Assembly (NCBI RefSeq): GCF_037038585.1
Contig: NC_092525.1
Coordinates: 24,448,867-24,512,866, forward strand
Length of the DNA stretch: 64,000 nucleotides
Direction: 5' to 3'
Origin: Patagioenas fasciata
Lineage: Eukaryota; Chordata; Aves; Columbiformes; Columbidae
The translations under genes and the position numbers were made by a program. Below the pieces are notes generated by a model, which saw nothing but the letters and a program-made list of their open reading frames with translations, was not told the origin of the DNA and did no database searches. Shown here one piece after another: positions 53,583 through 64,000 of this stretch (positions are counted from its first letter, which is position 1; each line of letters begins with the position of its first letter).

Positions 53583-54362
53583 CACAGTATCACAGTATGT
53601 TTGCGACTGGAAGGGACCTCAAAAGATCATCTAGTCCAATCTCCCTGCTGGAGCAGGAACGCCTAGGTAAGGTCACACAGGAACATGTCCAGGTGGGTTT
53701 GAATGTCTCCAGGGAAGGAGACTCCACAACCTCCCTGGGCAGCCTGTTCCAGTGCTCTGTTACCCTCACTGAGAAGAAGTTCTTTCTCAAATTTAAGTGG
53801 AACCTCTTGTGTTTCAGCTTGATCGCATTACCCCTTGTCCTATCATTGTTTGCCACTGAGAAGAGCCTGACTCCATCCTCGTGGCACTCACCCTTTATGT
53901 ATTTATAAACATTAATAAGGTCACCCCTCAGTCTCCTCTTCTCCAAACTAAAGAGCCCCAGCTCCCTCAGCCTTTCTTCATAAGGGAGATGCTCCACTCC
54001 CTTAATCATCTTTGTTGTCCTACGCTGGACCCTCTCCAGCAGTTCCCTGTCCTTCTTAAACTGGGGGGCCCAGAACTGCACACAATATTCCAGGTGGGGT
54101 CTCACCAGGGCAGAGTAGAGGGGAAAGAGGACCTCTCTCGATCTACTAACCACCCCCCTTCTAATACACTTCAGGATGCCATTGGCCTTCCTGGCCACAA
54201 GGGCCCAGTGCTGGCTCATGGTCATCCTGCTGTCCACCAGGACCCCCAGGTCCCTTTCCCCTACACTGCTCTCTAATATGTAATTTCCCAACCTATACTG
54301 GAACCTGGGGTTGTTCCTGCCCAGATGCAGGAATCTACACTTTCCCTTGTTAAATTTCATCA
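53583..54362 (-). mobile_element. CR1 LINE fragment, relatively well preserved end of ORF2
   Basis: The minus strand carries a 256-codon open frame (54360-53590) matching the C-terminal part of CR1 ORF2. Landmarks are [80 protein letters not shown] and [19 protein letters not shown]. Near the end a one-base frame change replaces the usual [10 protein letters not shown]-stop, which is still visible in the next frame with its TAG at 53665-53663. The 3' terminus near 53583-53640 carries the GGAAGGGACCT / CATCTAGTCCA signature and a CACAGTAT repeat-like tail. It is 5'-truncated and not autonomous. Confidence 0.93.
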
Positions 54363-55784
54363 GATGTGGTAGAGAACAGGGATTTTCCCCGTGATGTAAC
54401 TTTTGTCTGCTGCCTTTGCCCTTTTATTGCACCCTTCTGAGAAGAGTTTGGATGCAGCACCTCCACAATCCTCCCAGTAATTCACTGGGGACAGCTACTA
54501 ACTGAAGACACACAATGAGACACTGAGGGGGCTGAACGTCAAAAAAACCCCACATGCTAGGTATGAAAACAAAGGTGGTACTGATAACATCTCTTCCTTT
54601 TTAGCCTTGTTCAGGGGGGTTAAGAGCAGTTAGTAAATACTTCTGCCTTACAAAGGTCAGTATTTACCTGATAGCGTGGAGATAAACATTTCCTGCAGTA
54701 CAACCTATGCAGGCACATTTATGTCACTGCTAATATTCAGAGGATCAGTCGACTCCTGTGGTTAAAACCACTGTGATGCAGACAGACAGTCTGTCCTTGC
54801 GTGCACATCTGTCCGCAGCCAGCTTGCAGTCTCCTGGAGTCCTTTGCATCACAGTTCACGATGAAACTGTAGATATGTGAGCAAGTTCTCAGTTACCATG
54901 CTCACATGCAGCCCTGTACAAATCATTCATGAGCTGTTTATAAGCAAAGTTATATGCATTATTTAATAGAACAAAATCTTTGGAAATTCCTCCCCCCCCC
55001 AAAAAAAAAACCAACAACCCACCAAACAAGCAGAATTTGGGATGCCCAGGGACATTAAGTACTTAAACCTATAAATCATCAACCCAGACAGATAAAGGGT
55101 AACAATTCATTTCTCATCTTGCTTTATATCCATGGTTTCTTCTTGCAGTAGAACTCAAGTATAGATGAAGAACGCAAATCTCCTTCAAGCACCTTGTAAT
55201 ACACACATTGTCTTTAACTTAAAAGAGCAGTTGTTTGTAATCTTTATACACGTCGAATCACTTACAATTATGGACACATTCCTGAAACATGGCAGTGTGC
55301 TTCTAAATAATCTGACTTGGAAAAGTTAAACCAAATTAAATAAGTTTTTGCTATATCAAAACCCTTTCCTGTGAAAATCAGATTCCTTTAACATAGTATT
55401 CTTGTTTGAAGAGCAATTGGTGTCTTGCAGATACCTTGTTGCATAGCGAATCCGAATACCAGCATATGTTAAAGTACTTTTTTCCTAATATTCCCCTGAG
55501 CCCATTAAGTCAGCTATAAAGTATGAAATTCCAGAACATGGGCACATAGCAGGTGAATTTTGTCAAGACAAAACTGCAGTATTTGCAGCCCATTTGACCC
55601 AAGAACTAACAAGTACTTCTGATTTGAAAGTACCAATCAGAAATGGACAAGAATTCAAAGCTCTAGAGGGGATATTTTTTTTTTTTTTTTTTTTGGTAAC
55701 ACAGACACACAAAACAACCCCAAACTAACTCAGTCTCATCCGGTTTAACCTCAACCACGAGACACGGCTGTCTGTTTTCTTTCT
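54363..55784. other. RGS1 upstream intergenic region
   Basis: No gene. It contains a C-run joined to an A-run at about 54992-55010 and a 20-base T run at 55675-55694. Confidence 0.5.
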
Positions 55785-55980
55785 CAAGACTCACGTCACT
55801 GTGCACTGAAAAAAGGGAACTTCCAGAGTTTGTGGTGAGGATACATGATAAACAGTCTGTTCACACCAACTAGCAGGGCTGCCTGCGTCAATAAAAAGGC
55901 AGTAGCAGAGTTGGTGAACTGACATTTGGCGCTCAGAGGATTATCGTTGCAAAAGACGCTTCACATTAAAGTTAAATAGA
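55785..55980 (+). promoter_or_regulatory. RGS1: Putative RGS1 promoter and 5' UTR
   Basis: Immediately upstream of the RGS1 start codon are, in order, TCACGTCA at 55791-55798, GGGAACTTCC at 55815-55824 and AATAAAAAG at 55890-55898. TCACGTCA is CRE-like, reading TGACGTGA on the other strand. GGGAACTTCC is a perfect match to the kappa-B consensus GGGRNYYYCC. AATAAAAAG is a TATA-like box. A transcription start about 30 bases after the TATA-like box would leave a ~60-base 5' UTR. Mammalian RGS1 is strongly induced on lymphocyte activation, which fits such sites. Promoter activity itself is inferred. Confidence 0.5.
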
Positions 55981-56084
55981 ATGCCAGGATTTTTTTTTCC
56001 CCACAGCAACATGACTGAATTAAATCGAAAAGAAGACTGCAAGCTTGCAGAAGGCAAAATCCACAAAAAGAAGCAAAAAGCTTT
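55981..56084 (+). CDS. RGS1: RGS1 coding exon 1
   Basis: 34 codons plus two bases, ending GCTTT|GTAAGT. The ATG at 55981 is chosen because MPGFFF matches the human MPGMFF start. A second in-frame ATG lies ten codons on at 56011. Confidence 0.88.
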
Positions 56085-58880
56085 GTAAGTATATATATCT
56101 TAATATAAACACTAATGTATTAGAAGTGAAAATAACATTATAATATCTTGGAGATTAAGAATTAGCACCATGATTTGTGCTAAATGAATGCAAAGTCTGC
56201 TCAAAGCCCAGGACTATAGCATCATTAAAAATGGCTTGAGCTGATGCAAACCAATTAATTGATTCCCTTAAGTAATCAGGTGTACATTTTGGATACACTG
56301 GAAGCCTCTTAGTCTTTTGAAAAATTTACTTGGAGATGTAACTTCCCAGACTTCAGCCACAGCATAGAACTGTCAGCCTCTGTTTAAAAGTTCCAAGAAA
56401 TTTAAGAATTTCAGTGCAACTGCAATTTTAATGGATCACAAAATTGTCTGTTCATTGGTTTCAGTGGTGCAGATCTCAAAAATTATCTGAAGTGCATGGT
56501 ACCACATATTGAACCCGGGATCAAGACTTCTAACTCCAGAAATGTCATGTAAGTACACTAAGTTATAACAAAATCTAAGTACTGTTAGATTACTACATAG
56601 TACACTATTTTAATAACTTCTAATTCTAGAACAACAAATATTAGAATAATGCCTAGAATTTCCAAAATATGAAAGAGGTGACCACTAGGAAGTAGAAACA
56701 ATTCATGGAGTTCAGAGTTTCTTCTTAGTGATGCCTGTATATTTGCATTGAACAGTGAGAGAGCAGACACCTCAGTTCAATGTGTTTTCTTCAGGGGTAC
56801 ACTGTATCTGTTCTCTAAATATTTACAAGAAATGTTGCTTCACACTTCAGTGAGGAGCAAGGGTATTACCATTCTTATTTCAGGAATATAGAAACAGAAG
56901 TACAGATACAAAATTATTTGGTCATAGTTACAGTAAAAGCTCATCTCTCTGGGAACAGACTTCAGGATAACATATTTCCTTGTTTTTCCCTCTCTGATTA
57001 TCTTTCTCAATGTGTGCTTGCCTCCAGGGTGTTAGATTATGAGAAAGACATAAGTTCAATAAATACTTAGTACATATCCCCAGAATAGAATAATAATTTT
57101 TTTTTTTCTCCTTTAAGCATGTAAATAAAACCACATGCTTTCTTGCCTGAAGTATTTTTCTCTTTCTTGTCATCTTAGGCTTTCTGCAGAGGAAGTAATA
57201 CAGTGGTCCCAGTCTTTGGAAAAGCTTTTGGCCAGTCAAAGTAAGTGTATTAATTCAGTATCACTTTGTTCTTATTCTGAGCATAAAATTTTGCCTAATT
57301 TCACCAAATAGGCAAAGCTGTAACATTCGGCAAACACTGCCATGGAAGGGCCAATTGCATTTCAGTTACTTAAAGCTTCAGTGTCACATGGCTACTGTAT
57401 TCAGCTTTGCTTCCAAGTCTGTTTTGTTTTGTTTCCTTCCATTTCCTAATCCCAGCATAGTAAATAAACCCCAAATAGCTCAATTCAGTGCTTTTTGATT
57501 GGCTTCCCGTCTTTGTATAACTCATCCAATTTAATTTGGAATTTTCTCTCCACCAGTATCCTAAGACAATCCATTTAAGGAGGACTAGAATCTGTTGATG
57601 TATTTTGGTACCCGGGGGTCTACATCTAAAAACCACTGAACATAATTAGGAAGACTCCTATCACCCTTAATATTACAGTATCTGTAGGATGTTGAAGATG
57701 GGAAGAGCAGTGTATTTTGGCAAGATTTTATAAGAATACAGCTCCTGCTATTTATTTTATCCTCCCTGGTCACAAATACCATGCTAAAAATGATGATTTA
57801 TATGTGTTTGCTTTAGGTGGTCAAGGTGTCTTTCGGGAGTTCCTGAAGTCAGAGTTCAGTGAGGAAAACATTGAGTTCTGGTTGGCTTGTGAGGATTACA
57901 AGAAAACCAAGTCTGATCACTTACATGGCAAAGCAGAGCGGATTTATGAGGAGTTTGTTCAGGCAGATGCTATTAAACAGGTATGTACAAATTTAATCTG
58001 TCTAGTGTTACAGTAGAAGGATTTTGGAAATATCAAAAGATAGAAATGTGGCCTCACTGAGATGCTTGTACATTCATTCTGTTATATTGGAAGTTGACGC
58101 AGCCACATGTTTTTATGAGCGTACTTGCACCACTACTGTCTTCAGCCTCGAGATTATCAGATCCACAAGCAGAGTCGCACAATACAGGCCAGCACTCGGG
58201 AGCACCACTAGCAGAGGTACCGGCAGCTCAGCACATGATGCTCTTCTCTGAGTCAGCCTAGTTTGAATTACTGCTGGTGTTTGGAGTCAGGTACTTAGAG
58301 AAAGCTTTGCTAGTAGGAGAGCTCTGGATTATTTCTTGTATTTGAAAATATGTGGGCATTCTGGAGAACTTGCAGTTGTGTATGTTGATCATATTTCAAA
58401 CTGGAGACTCACTCTACACAAGATTTCTCCTATTGTTTTAACTGGAGGTTGTTCCTCTACTTGCTCCATCGTTGAGTTGTATTAATTCTGACTTCATAAA
58501 GAAACTGCGTTTCTATAGCAAGTAACAATTATTGTGCATGACTGGAATATAAGCATTAAGATTCCCTCATTTTGCAATTCTGATATTGAACTATCACACT
58601 GAGTTCTAAGGCTGCAAATTTGTTTATTGACAAAGTGATAGCTATGGAGAGTACATTTTTAAGATGTCAATGGCACTTGTTTTTTACTTTCCAGATTAAT
58701 ATTGACTATCAGATGAGGGAAGCAACAGCCAAAAGAGCTCAAGACCCAACTCACACAAGTTTTGATGAAGCCCAGAAAACTGTGTACATCCTCATGGAAA
58801 GGGACTCATATCCCAGATTTTTGAAATCCAAAGCCTACCTGAACCTTTTGAACCAGCTGCAAACCAACACTTCAAAATGA
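55981..58880 (+). CDS. RGS1: RGS1, regulator of G-protein signalling 1 (complete, five coding exons)
   Basis: Exons 55981-56084, 56465-56548, 57179-57240, 57817-57980 and 58695-58880 total 600 bases, giving 199 residues; human RGS1 is 196 from the equivalent Met-Pro-Gly start. An N-terminal MPGFFF segment is followed by a lysine-rich part (KKKQKAF), then [20 protein letters not shown] and [20 protein letters not shown]. The RGS box has [20 protein letters not shown] and INIDY, then [20 protein letters not shown], and the C-terminus is [12 protein letters not shown]. The G-alpha-contacting Asn residues are kept. RGS1 is a GTPase activator for Gi and Gq that dampens chemokine-receptor signalling in B and T cells. 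All splice junctions are in phase with canonical GT/AG borders. Confidence 0.95.
56465..56548 (+). CDS. RGS1: RGS1 coding exon 2
   Basis: Acceptor GGTTTCAG, then one base, 27 codons and two bases before donor GTAAGT. It encodes [20 protein letters not shown], aligning with the GMDMKAYLRSMIPHLESGMK segment of the human protein. Confidence 0.92.
57179..57240 (+). CDS. RGS1: RGS1 62-base pre-RGS-box exon
   Basis: Acceptor CATCTTAG and donor TCAAA|GTAAGT. It encodes [20 protein letters not shown], almost identical to the human segment. Confidence 0.95.
57817..57980 (+). CDS. RGS1: RGS1 RGS-box core exon
   Basis: 164 bases, one codon shorter than in RGS18 and RGS21, as in human RGS1. Acceptor TTTGCTTTAG, donor CAG|GTATGT. 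It carries [20 protein letters not shown] and ends IKQ. Confidence 0.95.
58695..58880 (+). CDS. RGS1: RGS1 last coding exon
   Basis: 61 codons plus TGA after a TTACTTTCCAG acceptor. It begins INIDYQMRE and has [20 protein letters not shown], ending in an NTSK tail. Confidence 0.95.
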   Translation: MNIDYQMREATAKRAQDPTHTSFDEAQKTVYILMERDSYPRFLKSKAYLNLLNQLQTNTSK

Positions 58881-59553
58881 AGTGACTGAGGCAGTGAAGA
58901 GCCAAGTAGACTCTGTGTCAAATATCCTGCAGACAGACTCTTCAGGAGGGCTGGATCTCGTCAAGGAGAACCCCTGTTTTGGGAAGAGGGTATGTGGGAG
59001 ATGCAAACAGCTCCACAGCCAAGAGAACACAGGATAACAGCTGGGAAGACTGTTACAAGGGTGAGAGCAGCACAGGGAGAAAACCCTCTCTTCCCGTTCG
59101 CCATGGAGTCAAGATGGGCTATGGCTGCTATTTATTGTTTGAACTACACTGTGAACATTGAACCAAGTCTTAGACCCTGAAGAACTGCTGATTATTAGGA
59201 AGTGCAAGACTAGCAAGCTGAGCATTGGGAAAAAGATTATCAAGTTCAGAAGAAAAATAAGGATGACTCACAGTTTTGTGCATAACAAGAAAATTACCAG
59301 ACAAGACTGATGAATGGCTTTTGTTAATCTGTGAAGTGTTAATATGTGTGAGTGCAGCTCCATGATGTTATTGTGCCATGTAAATATATTGTAAATTGAC
59401 ATGTCTTAAAATTTATATATTTTTAAATTATATAAGAATTACATAAGCTGTACTTTTACTAAGTTTGTATTCAACAGGCAGGTATGTAGCATCTTTTCTA
59501 TTTAATTTATTGCAAAATAAGCAACTCTTCAATCAAATCTACTTAAAAATAAA
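58881..59553 (+). other. RGS1: RGS1 3' UTR with AU-rich motifs and poly(A) signal
   Basis: About 670 non-coding bases follow the stop. ATTTA pentamers occur at 59130-59134 (within TATTTATTG), 59411-59415, 59500-59504 and 59505-59509. AATAAA at 59548-59553 is the likely poly(A) signal. Such AU-rich motifs are typical of short-lived, inducible mRNAs. Confidence 0.65.
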
Positions 59554-62500
59554 GTTTTACGGTCATTTTACATCTTATTGTAAGTGATCTTTCCATTACA
59601 ATTACTGATACATTGAAATGCATGGCTCCCTTCTGTTCTACTATGCCGCTAATTCTCATCTCCTTATCTAAATATTAATTTTCCACTCTCCACATTTTTT
59701 TTTTTAAAAAACCCATTTTACACAGCCATCATCTTAGTTGTCTGGAGTAGGTGACCCTGACCTACACAGACCTATACTCACAACCCCCAATAAGAAAACA
59801 ACACTACCAGCACCGAAGTCAAATCTCAAATATAGAAACCATTTAACCGATGACCCCACAGTTTGATCCATTTCAATACTGATGATGTGTTGTGCACAGA
59901 TCAGCCACGCTTGCTTATGTGGAGAGGCAGTAACTGGTGAGACTCATTAGCAGTCACATTATTTGTGATATTAGCACCACTCAGCAAGATCCAGACTCTA
60001 ATTTACAATACCAATACTAGCATCAAAGGTCATTTAATTTCACTGCAAATGTTGCATTAAATTTACTCTGTAAACCATGCAATGCTATGAGTAGCCTATA
60101 CCACAGTGGGTAGCGATGAGAACTGAAGTAAAAGAAAGAAAGATGCCAATTACGCTTGAACAATGTAACTATGAACACAGGCACTACCAAATATGAAGTG
60201 TTTAAGATCTAGTGACGTTAGAGTTCACAATGAAAACAGATAAGAGTATGCCCTTGTCTTGATGAGTTACCATCATGAGGCAGAGCTATCACACGGCTAG
60301 CAACACAAGACTTTATCTGATCCTTGCAGATTTTCCATTTTCCAAAATAATACGAGTTTAGTCAGGCACACTCCATTATTCCATACCAAATGGAGAAGTT
60401 ATAAACCCACAGATGTCAGTTCACAGGGAGAACAGAGCTTGTGTACACTGCCACCCTTTGGGGACTTTTGTCCTCCCTTAGAAGTCCCAGTCTTCAGCCC
60501 TAGAAGCAAAACTCTGCTGGAAGGAACACAGCTAAGAGGCAGTTGCTGCCACCTTCCACCATCAGCTACTGCTGTAGCTGGAAGCCTCTGCAAATCACAT
60601 CTTCCTACATTCAAGGTCAGTAAATGCAGAACAAAAGAATCTGGGTCTTGCAGTATTATTTTCGTTTTGTTAAATATGTATATCTAAGGGAGCCTCTGAT
60701 TGCAAAACCTGAAGGCTTCTGAAACAATGTAAACCAGTCTCCACCTGGCTCTCTTTTACGTGAATTAATTTTCCAGGATCATTAGGAATACGTCTAATTC
60801 CTGTGAAATAAGAATAACAACTATGTCTCCCACAAAACGGGCATCCTCATGCTTGTTCTGATACAGTTAAGATGGAACAAATGTCACTGTTTGCACAGTT
60901 TCAGCCTTGCAGAAGACAAAAGAGAACTATGAAACATCAGGTACTCTCTAAAACAGATACTGCATTTAAGTAACATTCTTTTGACTGTAAATACCTTAAA
61001 TTTGTGTGGGCCCAGTCTTCATTTACTTCCCCTGCACTTTCACAACTTTGTCAGGGTTTAGCCAAACACCTGCACGAAATTTCTGACTAAAATAGTAGTT
61101 AGGATTTTTTTTTAATGGCTTGCTGCTGCCAGAGAGGACTATTCATCAGAAGCAACTTCATCTGCCATTGGGGAGACTGCTGAGTGGGGCAACAGGTGGG
61201 TATGTGTCTGCAACTCAATACAGGTCTCAGAGGCAGGTACGATAAAAAGTAGGAGGCAGGGTGGAGTTCTGCCACTTCTTACTTCAAGAGATGGCCAATG
61301 TCCCTGCCTGTGCCCACAGCCCTGTGGCTTTGCATTGGGTAGTGGTAATCCTCCCACCAGAGTCCAGGTGCAGCCCACACAGCTGCTCAGGGGTTCAGTG
61401 CCTGCCCCTGCATGCCCACGTCCTGCCCAGTGTCACCAGGTCTGCCCTGACAGGAAAGGGTGAGAAAGTGACACTGTAACATGTGATTAGAACCTCTAAA
61501 AATAAGCTAAACCTACCCAGAGAAGGGACTAACACAGCTCTCCAGGAGCACACCAACCAACCACTGGTGCTGTGCAGAGCGAGTACAGACCAGAATATTT
61601 GAGTGGAGAAGACAAAGGGACTTTTTATTCTTTCCCACAAGCATCTCTCCCTGGTTCAAGATTTGGTACAGTGTGAGAATAGGAAAGCTTTTTTTTCCCC
61701 CTGAAACAAACTATTCCGCTCCTTACAACTCAACTGTGGTACATGTCTAAGTTTTTCACCTTGTTTGCAGGAGGAACCCGAAAACAACTACAAAGGTCAA
61801 TCACCCAGGTTGTTAATTCCAGAGGTATTCCAGCCCACCCCGGTGACCCTGGCAACATAACCATGTTTCACCAAGCAATAAACAGCGTAGCAGAAATTCA
61901 GAGCTGTCTCTGCGATGCTGTCGTAAGCCTAGCATTATATATCTGTTGCTATAGCAGGGCTATACAAAGCTGGTTGTTTAAACAAGGTCCAAGAGATCTG
62001 GAAGTGTTTTATGGCAATTTATAGTGTCATCCATACTAATCCACTTTATAAAAGGAATAAGCTATAAGTAACAGTTCAATGGTACACACGAAAAAAATTA
62101 CAGTCTTTTAAGCCACTTAAAAATATTCACATGCCATAAAACAGTCCAGAGAGATGTATTTTTTTATTATTTCTTCAAAATCTCTGTTTTTTCAAAATGC
62201 AGTACACAATGTTTATTTTGCAGTGATTTTTTAAAAAAATATTGCCTAAATGGAGAATCTTTGCACTCAGAAAAACTCCAGAAAGATCAAAGGGATTAAG
62301 GACTCGGTGCTTTTTGTGCCCTTTGGTTCATTTACAAGGTGCACACACCACATCAAGTTGTGATTTCCTCCTCCCCCACTCATGCACACAAATAGCTGCG
62401 GACGGGTTTCACAGCTGTGGGTTGTGCCCTGCCCAGCATGGCAGATTCTTCCAAAATGGGACATGTTACACATCACATACAGAAAGCATAAAGCCCTGGA

Positions 62501-64000
62501 AACTTCCCATACTCTAAGGAGAAACTTGTGAACGCAAGCTGTATTTACTCTCTTGTAAATAACTTAGTGGGCAATTGGGGGAAACTGTCCTTTTTCAACA
62601 TATGGTAGATGGAGTTAATTATCAATTAAGTGCTAAAAGTTTCCAGAACAATCAGGGTCTGGCTGTCATCTAACACTTATTAAAATATTTAATATGTCAA
62701 ACAGCTTAAAAAAACCCAAACAAACAAACAAAAAAAAAAAACACCACAAACAAAACCTACATTTAGCTTTCCCTTTTTGGAAAAAATATACCATAAGAGA
62801 ATGGAAATTTGCTGTTCCATTCACAGTCTCTAAGAAAACCAGTTGAATCAGCTTGGCAATCAGCTATAGATCAGTATAGGAAAACAGAACGCAGTACAAA
62901 GAGAAGCTTTAAGATTTGACAGCAGTGACTCAGACTAAGTGCTCTGCCCTACCCTTGAAGGAAACATTTTGATTGTTTGCCAGTGTTTCAGAATAAAAAA
63001 ACCAACCCAAACAACTATCTTTGGGTACACTTTTGAAATTAATTAACTTATACCTGCTAAAAATATAAGTTTTCTTCATGTGAGGACTCAAGAGTCCAAC
63101 AGACCCTGAATGTGAATGTAGAAGTCTAACTAACCCCTCCAATTTAGAAAACCTTCTCTAATTATATTCCCTGAAATAGATATTTTTAACATTCTGCCAA
63201 ATAAAACTAAAAATATGGTATAACATATTATCATTCTCTCCCATATATTGAAAAGGCCATTCATGAAAGTCTCTCAGTGGAGACATTCTATCATTATGCA
63301 CAGTAAAGCAGAAGGCAACTAAAGCTGAAATGGTGATGAATACAAATTCATCACCTTAGACCCCAAAATGCCACCCATCCCTGCCCACACTCTGAAGTAC
63401 CACGTGTTCTTATGTCACCTCCTCCATGGTTGTGAAATGAGTTTGAAAAGCAAAAATAGATGACAACATGAGGAAAATTAGATGTTCTCATCTTCCATTC
63501 AGAGACATGGGTTGATTATATCAGAGAGCATGATGTCTACCAATGAAGCTTTCTGAAGTTAAGTCTTTAGTCATTAAACATGGGCAGAAATTGCAAAACA
63601 AGTTCTTGCTTAATGTTCATTAGATGATTTGAATTTGTCTTGTATGCTCAGAAACAAAGTCAGAAAGGAGTGAAGGTTATTCCCAGCTTTGTTTGGATAA
63701 ATACAGCCTCAAATATTTTAGTAACAAAAAAAGAGATTTACATCAACCAAGAACTGATGTGCTTATCTTGGAAATAAACTCAATTCCCCTCATTTCTCAA
63801 AACAGTCACAGAAAGTATTCTATTGAAAGACCCCAAAGATGATTAACATTTAAATTCTAATTCTACTGAGCAGTTTCCTTCAATTTCTTCAAACTGTCTA
63901 AGCACAACACAGCCTTAAATCACTGAACTAGTTTGGTGACCAGCTTTCATGTGGTGCCTTTCACTAATGCAACTAAAAATAGGTTGATTAAAAAATGAAA
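59554..64000. other. Downstream of RGS1, no supported gene
   Basis: No RGS13 or RGS2 exon is visible in this 4.4 kb. A somewhat GC-richer patch lies at about 61260-61460. An A/C-rich low-complexity tract is at 62706-62757. Open frames are short and unsupported. Confidence 0.5.
62706..62757. repeat. A/C-rich low-complexity tract
   Basis: AAAAAACCCAAACAAACAAAC followed by an A-run and ACCACAAACAAAACC. It is strand-asymmetric like the tract at 17242. Confidence 0.9.

Noticed and set aside
53597-54276. Plus-strand open frames of 103 and 131 codons
   Set aside because: They are antisense to the minus-strand CR1 ORF2 fragment.
59554-64000. Search for RGS13 exons downstream of RGS1
   Set aside because: No 62-base helix exon or SEEN/DEN..FW core could be found, so the next gene must lie beyond the window or be absent.

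Overview
The window is vertebrate nuclear DNA, most likely from a bird. It is AT-rich, has spliced genes with GT/AG introns, lacks bacterial features, and carries CR1-type LINE fragments of the kind that dominate avian genomes. Turtles and crocodilians also carry CR1, so the bird assignment is an inference from the CR1 type and the compact introns.

Three genes for R4-family regulators of G-protein signalling lie head to tail on the + strand, in the order of the mammalian cluster at human 1q31. RGS18 (about 3310-7221) lacks its 5' exons here. RGS21 has three certain coding exons (19034-21247) and an unresolved first exon. RGS1 (55981-58880) is complete in five coding exons. All share one exon plan: a 62-base exon, a 167-base exon (164 in RGS1), and a last exon starting at a codon for Val/Ile followed by a conserved Asn. 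The 62-base exon encodes the helix before the RGS box. The next exon encodes the SEEN..EFW core. This plan supports descent by tandem duplication. The proteins should speed GTP hydrolysis on Gi/Gq alpha subunits. From known family biology, RGS18 acts in platelets and blood cells, RGS21 in chemosensory cells and RGS1 in activated lymphocytes.

Between RGS18 and RGS21 (about 12.2-17.6 kb) is a set of exon-like open segments with good splice borders. The last two (16242-16352 and 17433-17546, the latter with a stop codon) join in phase 0, read like real protein and match no family I recognise. They may be the 3' end of an undescribed gene, and are the main novelty candidate.

The roughly 34.6 kb between RGS21 and RGS1 holds no gene I can support. 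It has minus-strand CR1 fragments (46532-47155, 48190-48485, 52215-52335, 53583-54362), microsatellites and low-complexity G/T or A/C tracts. The RGS1 upstream region has a TATA-like box, a perfect kappa-B match and a CRE-like site. Downstream of RGS1 (59.6-64 kb) I see no RGS13 or other gene.
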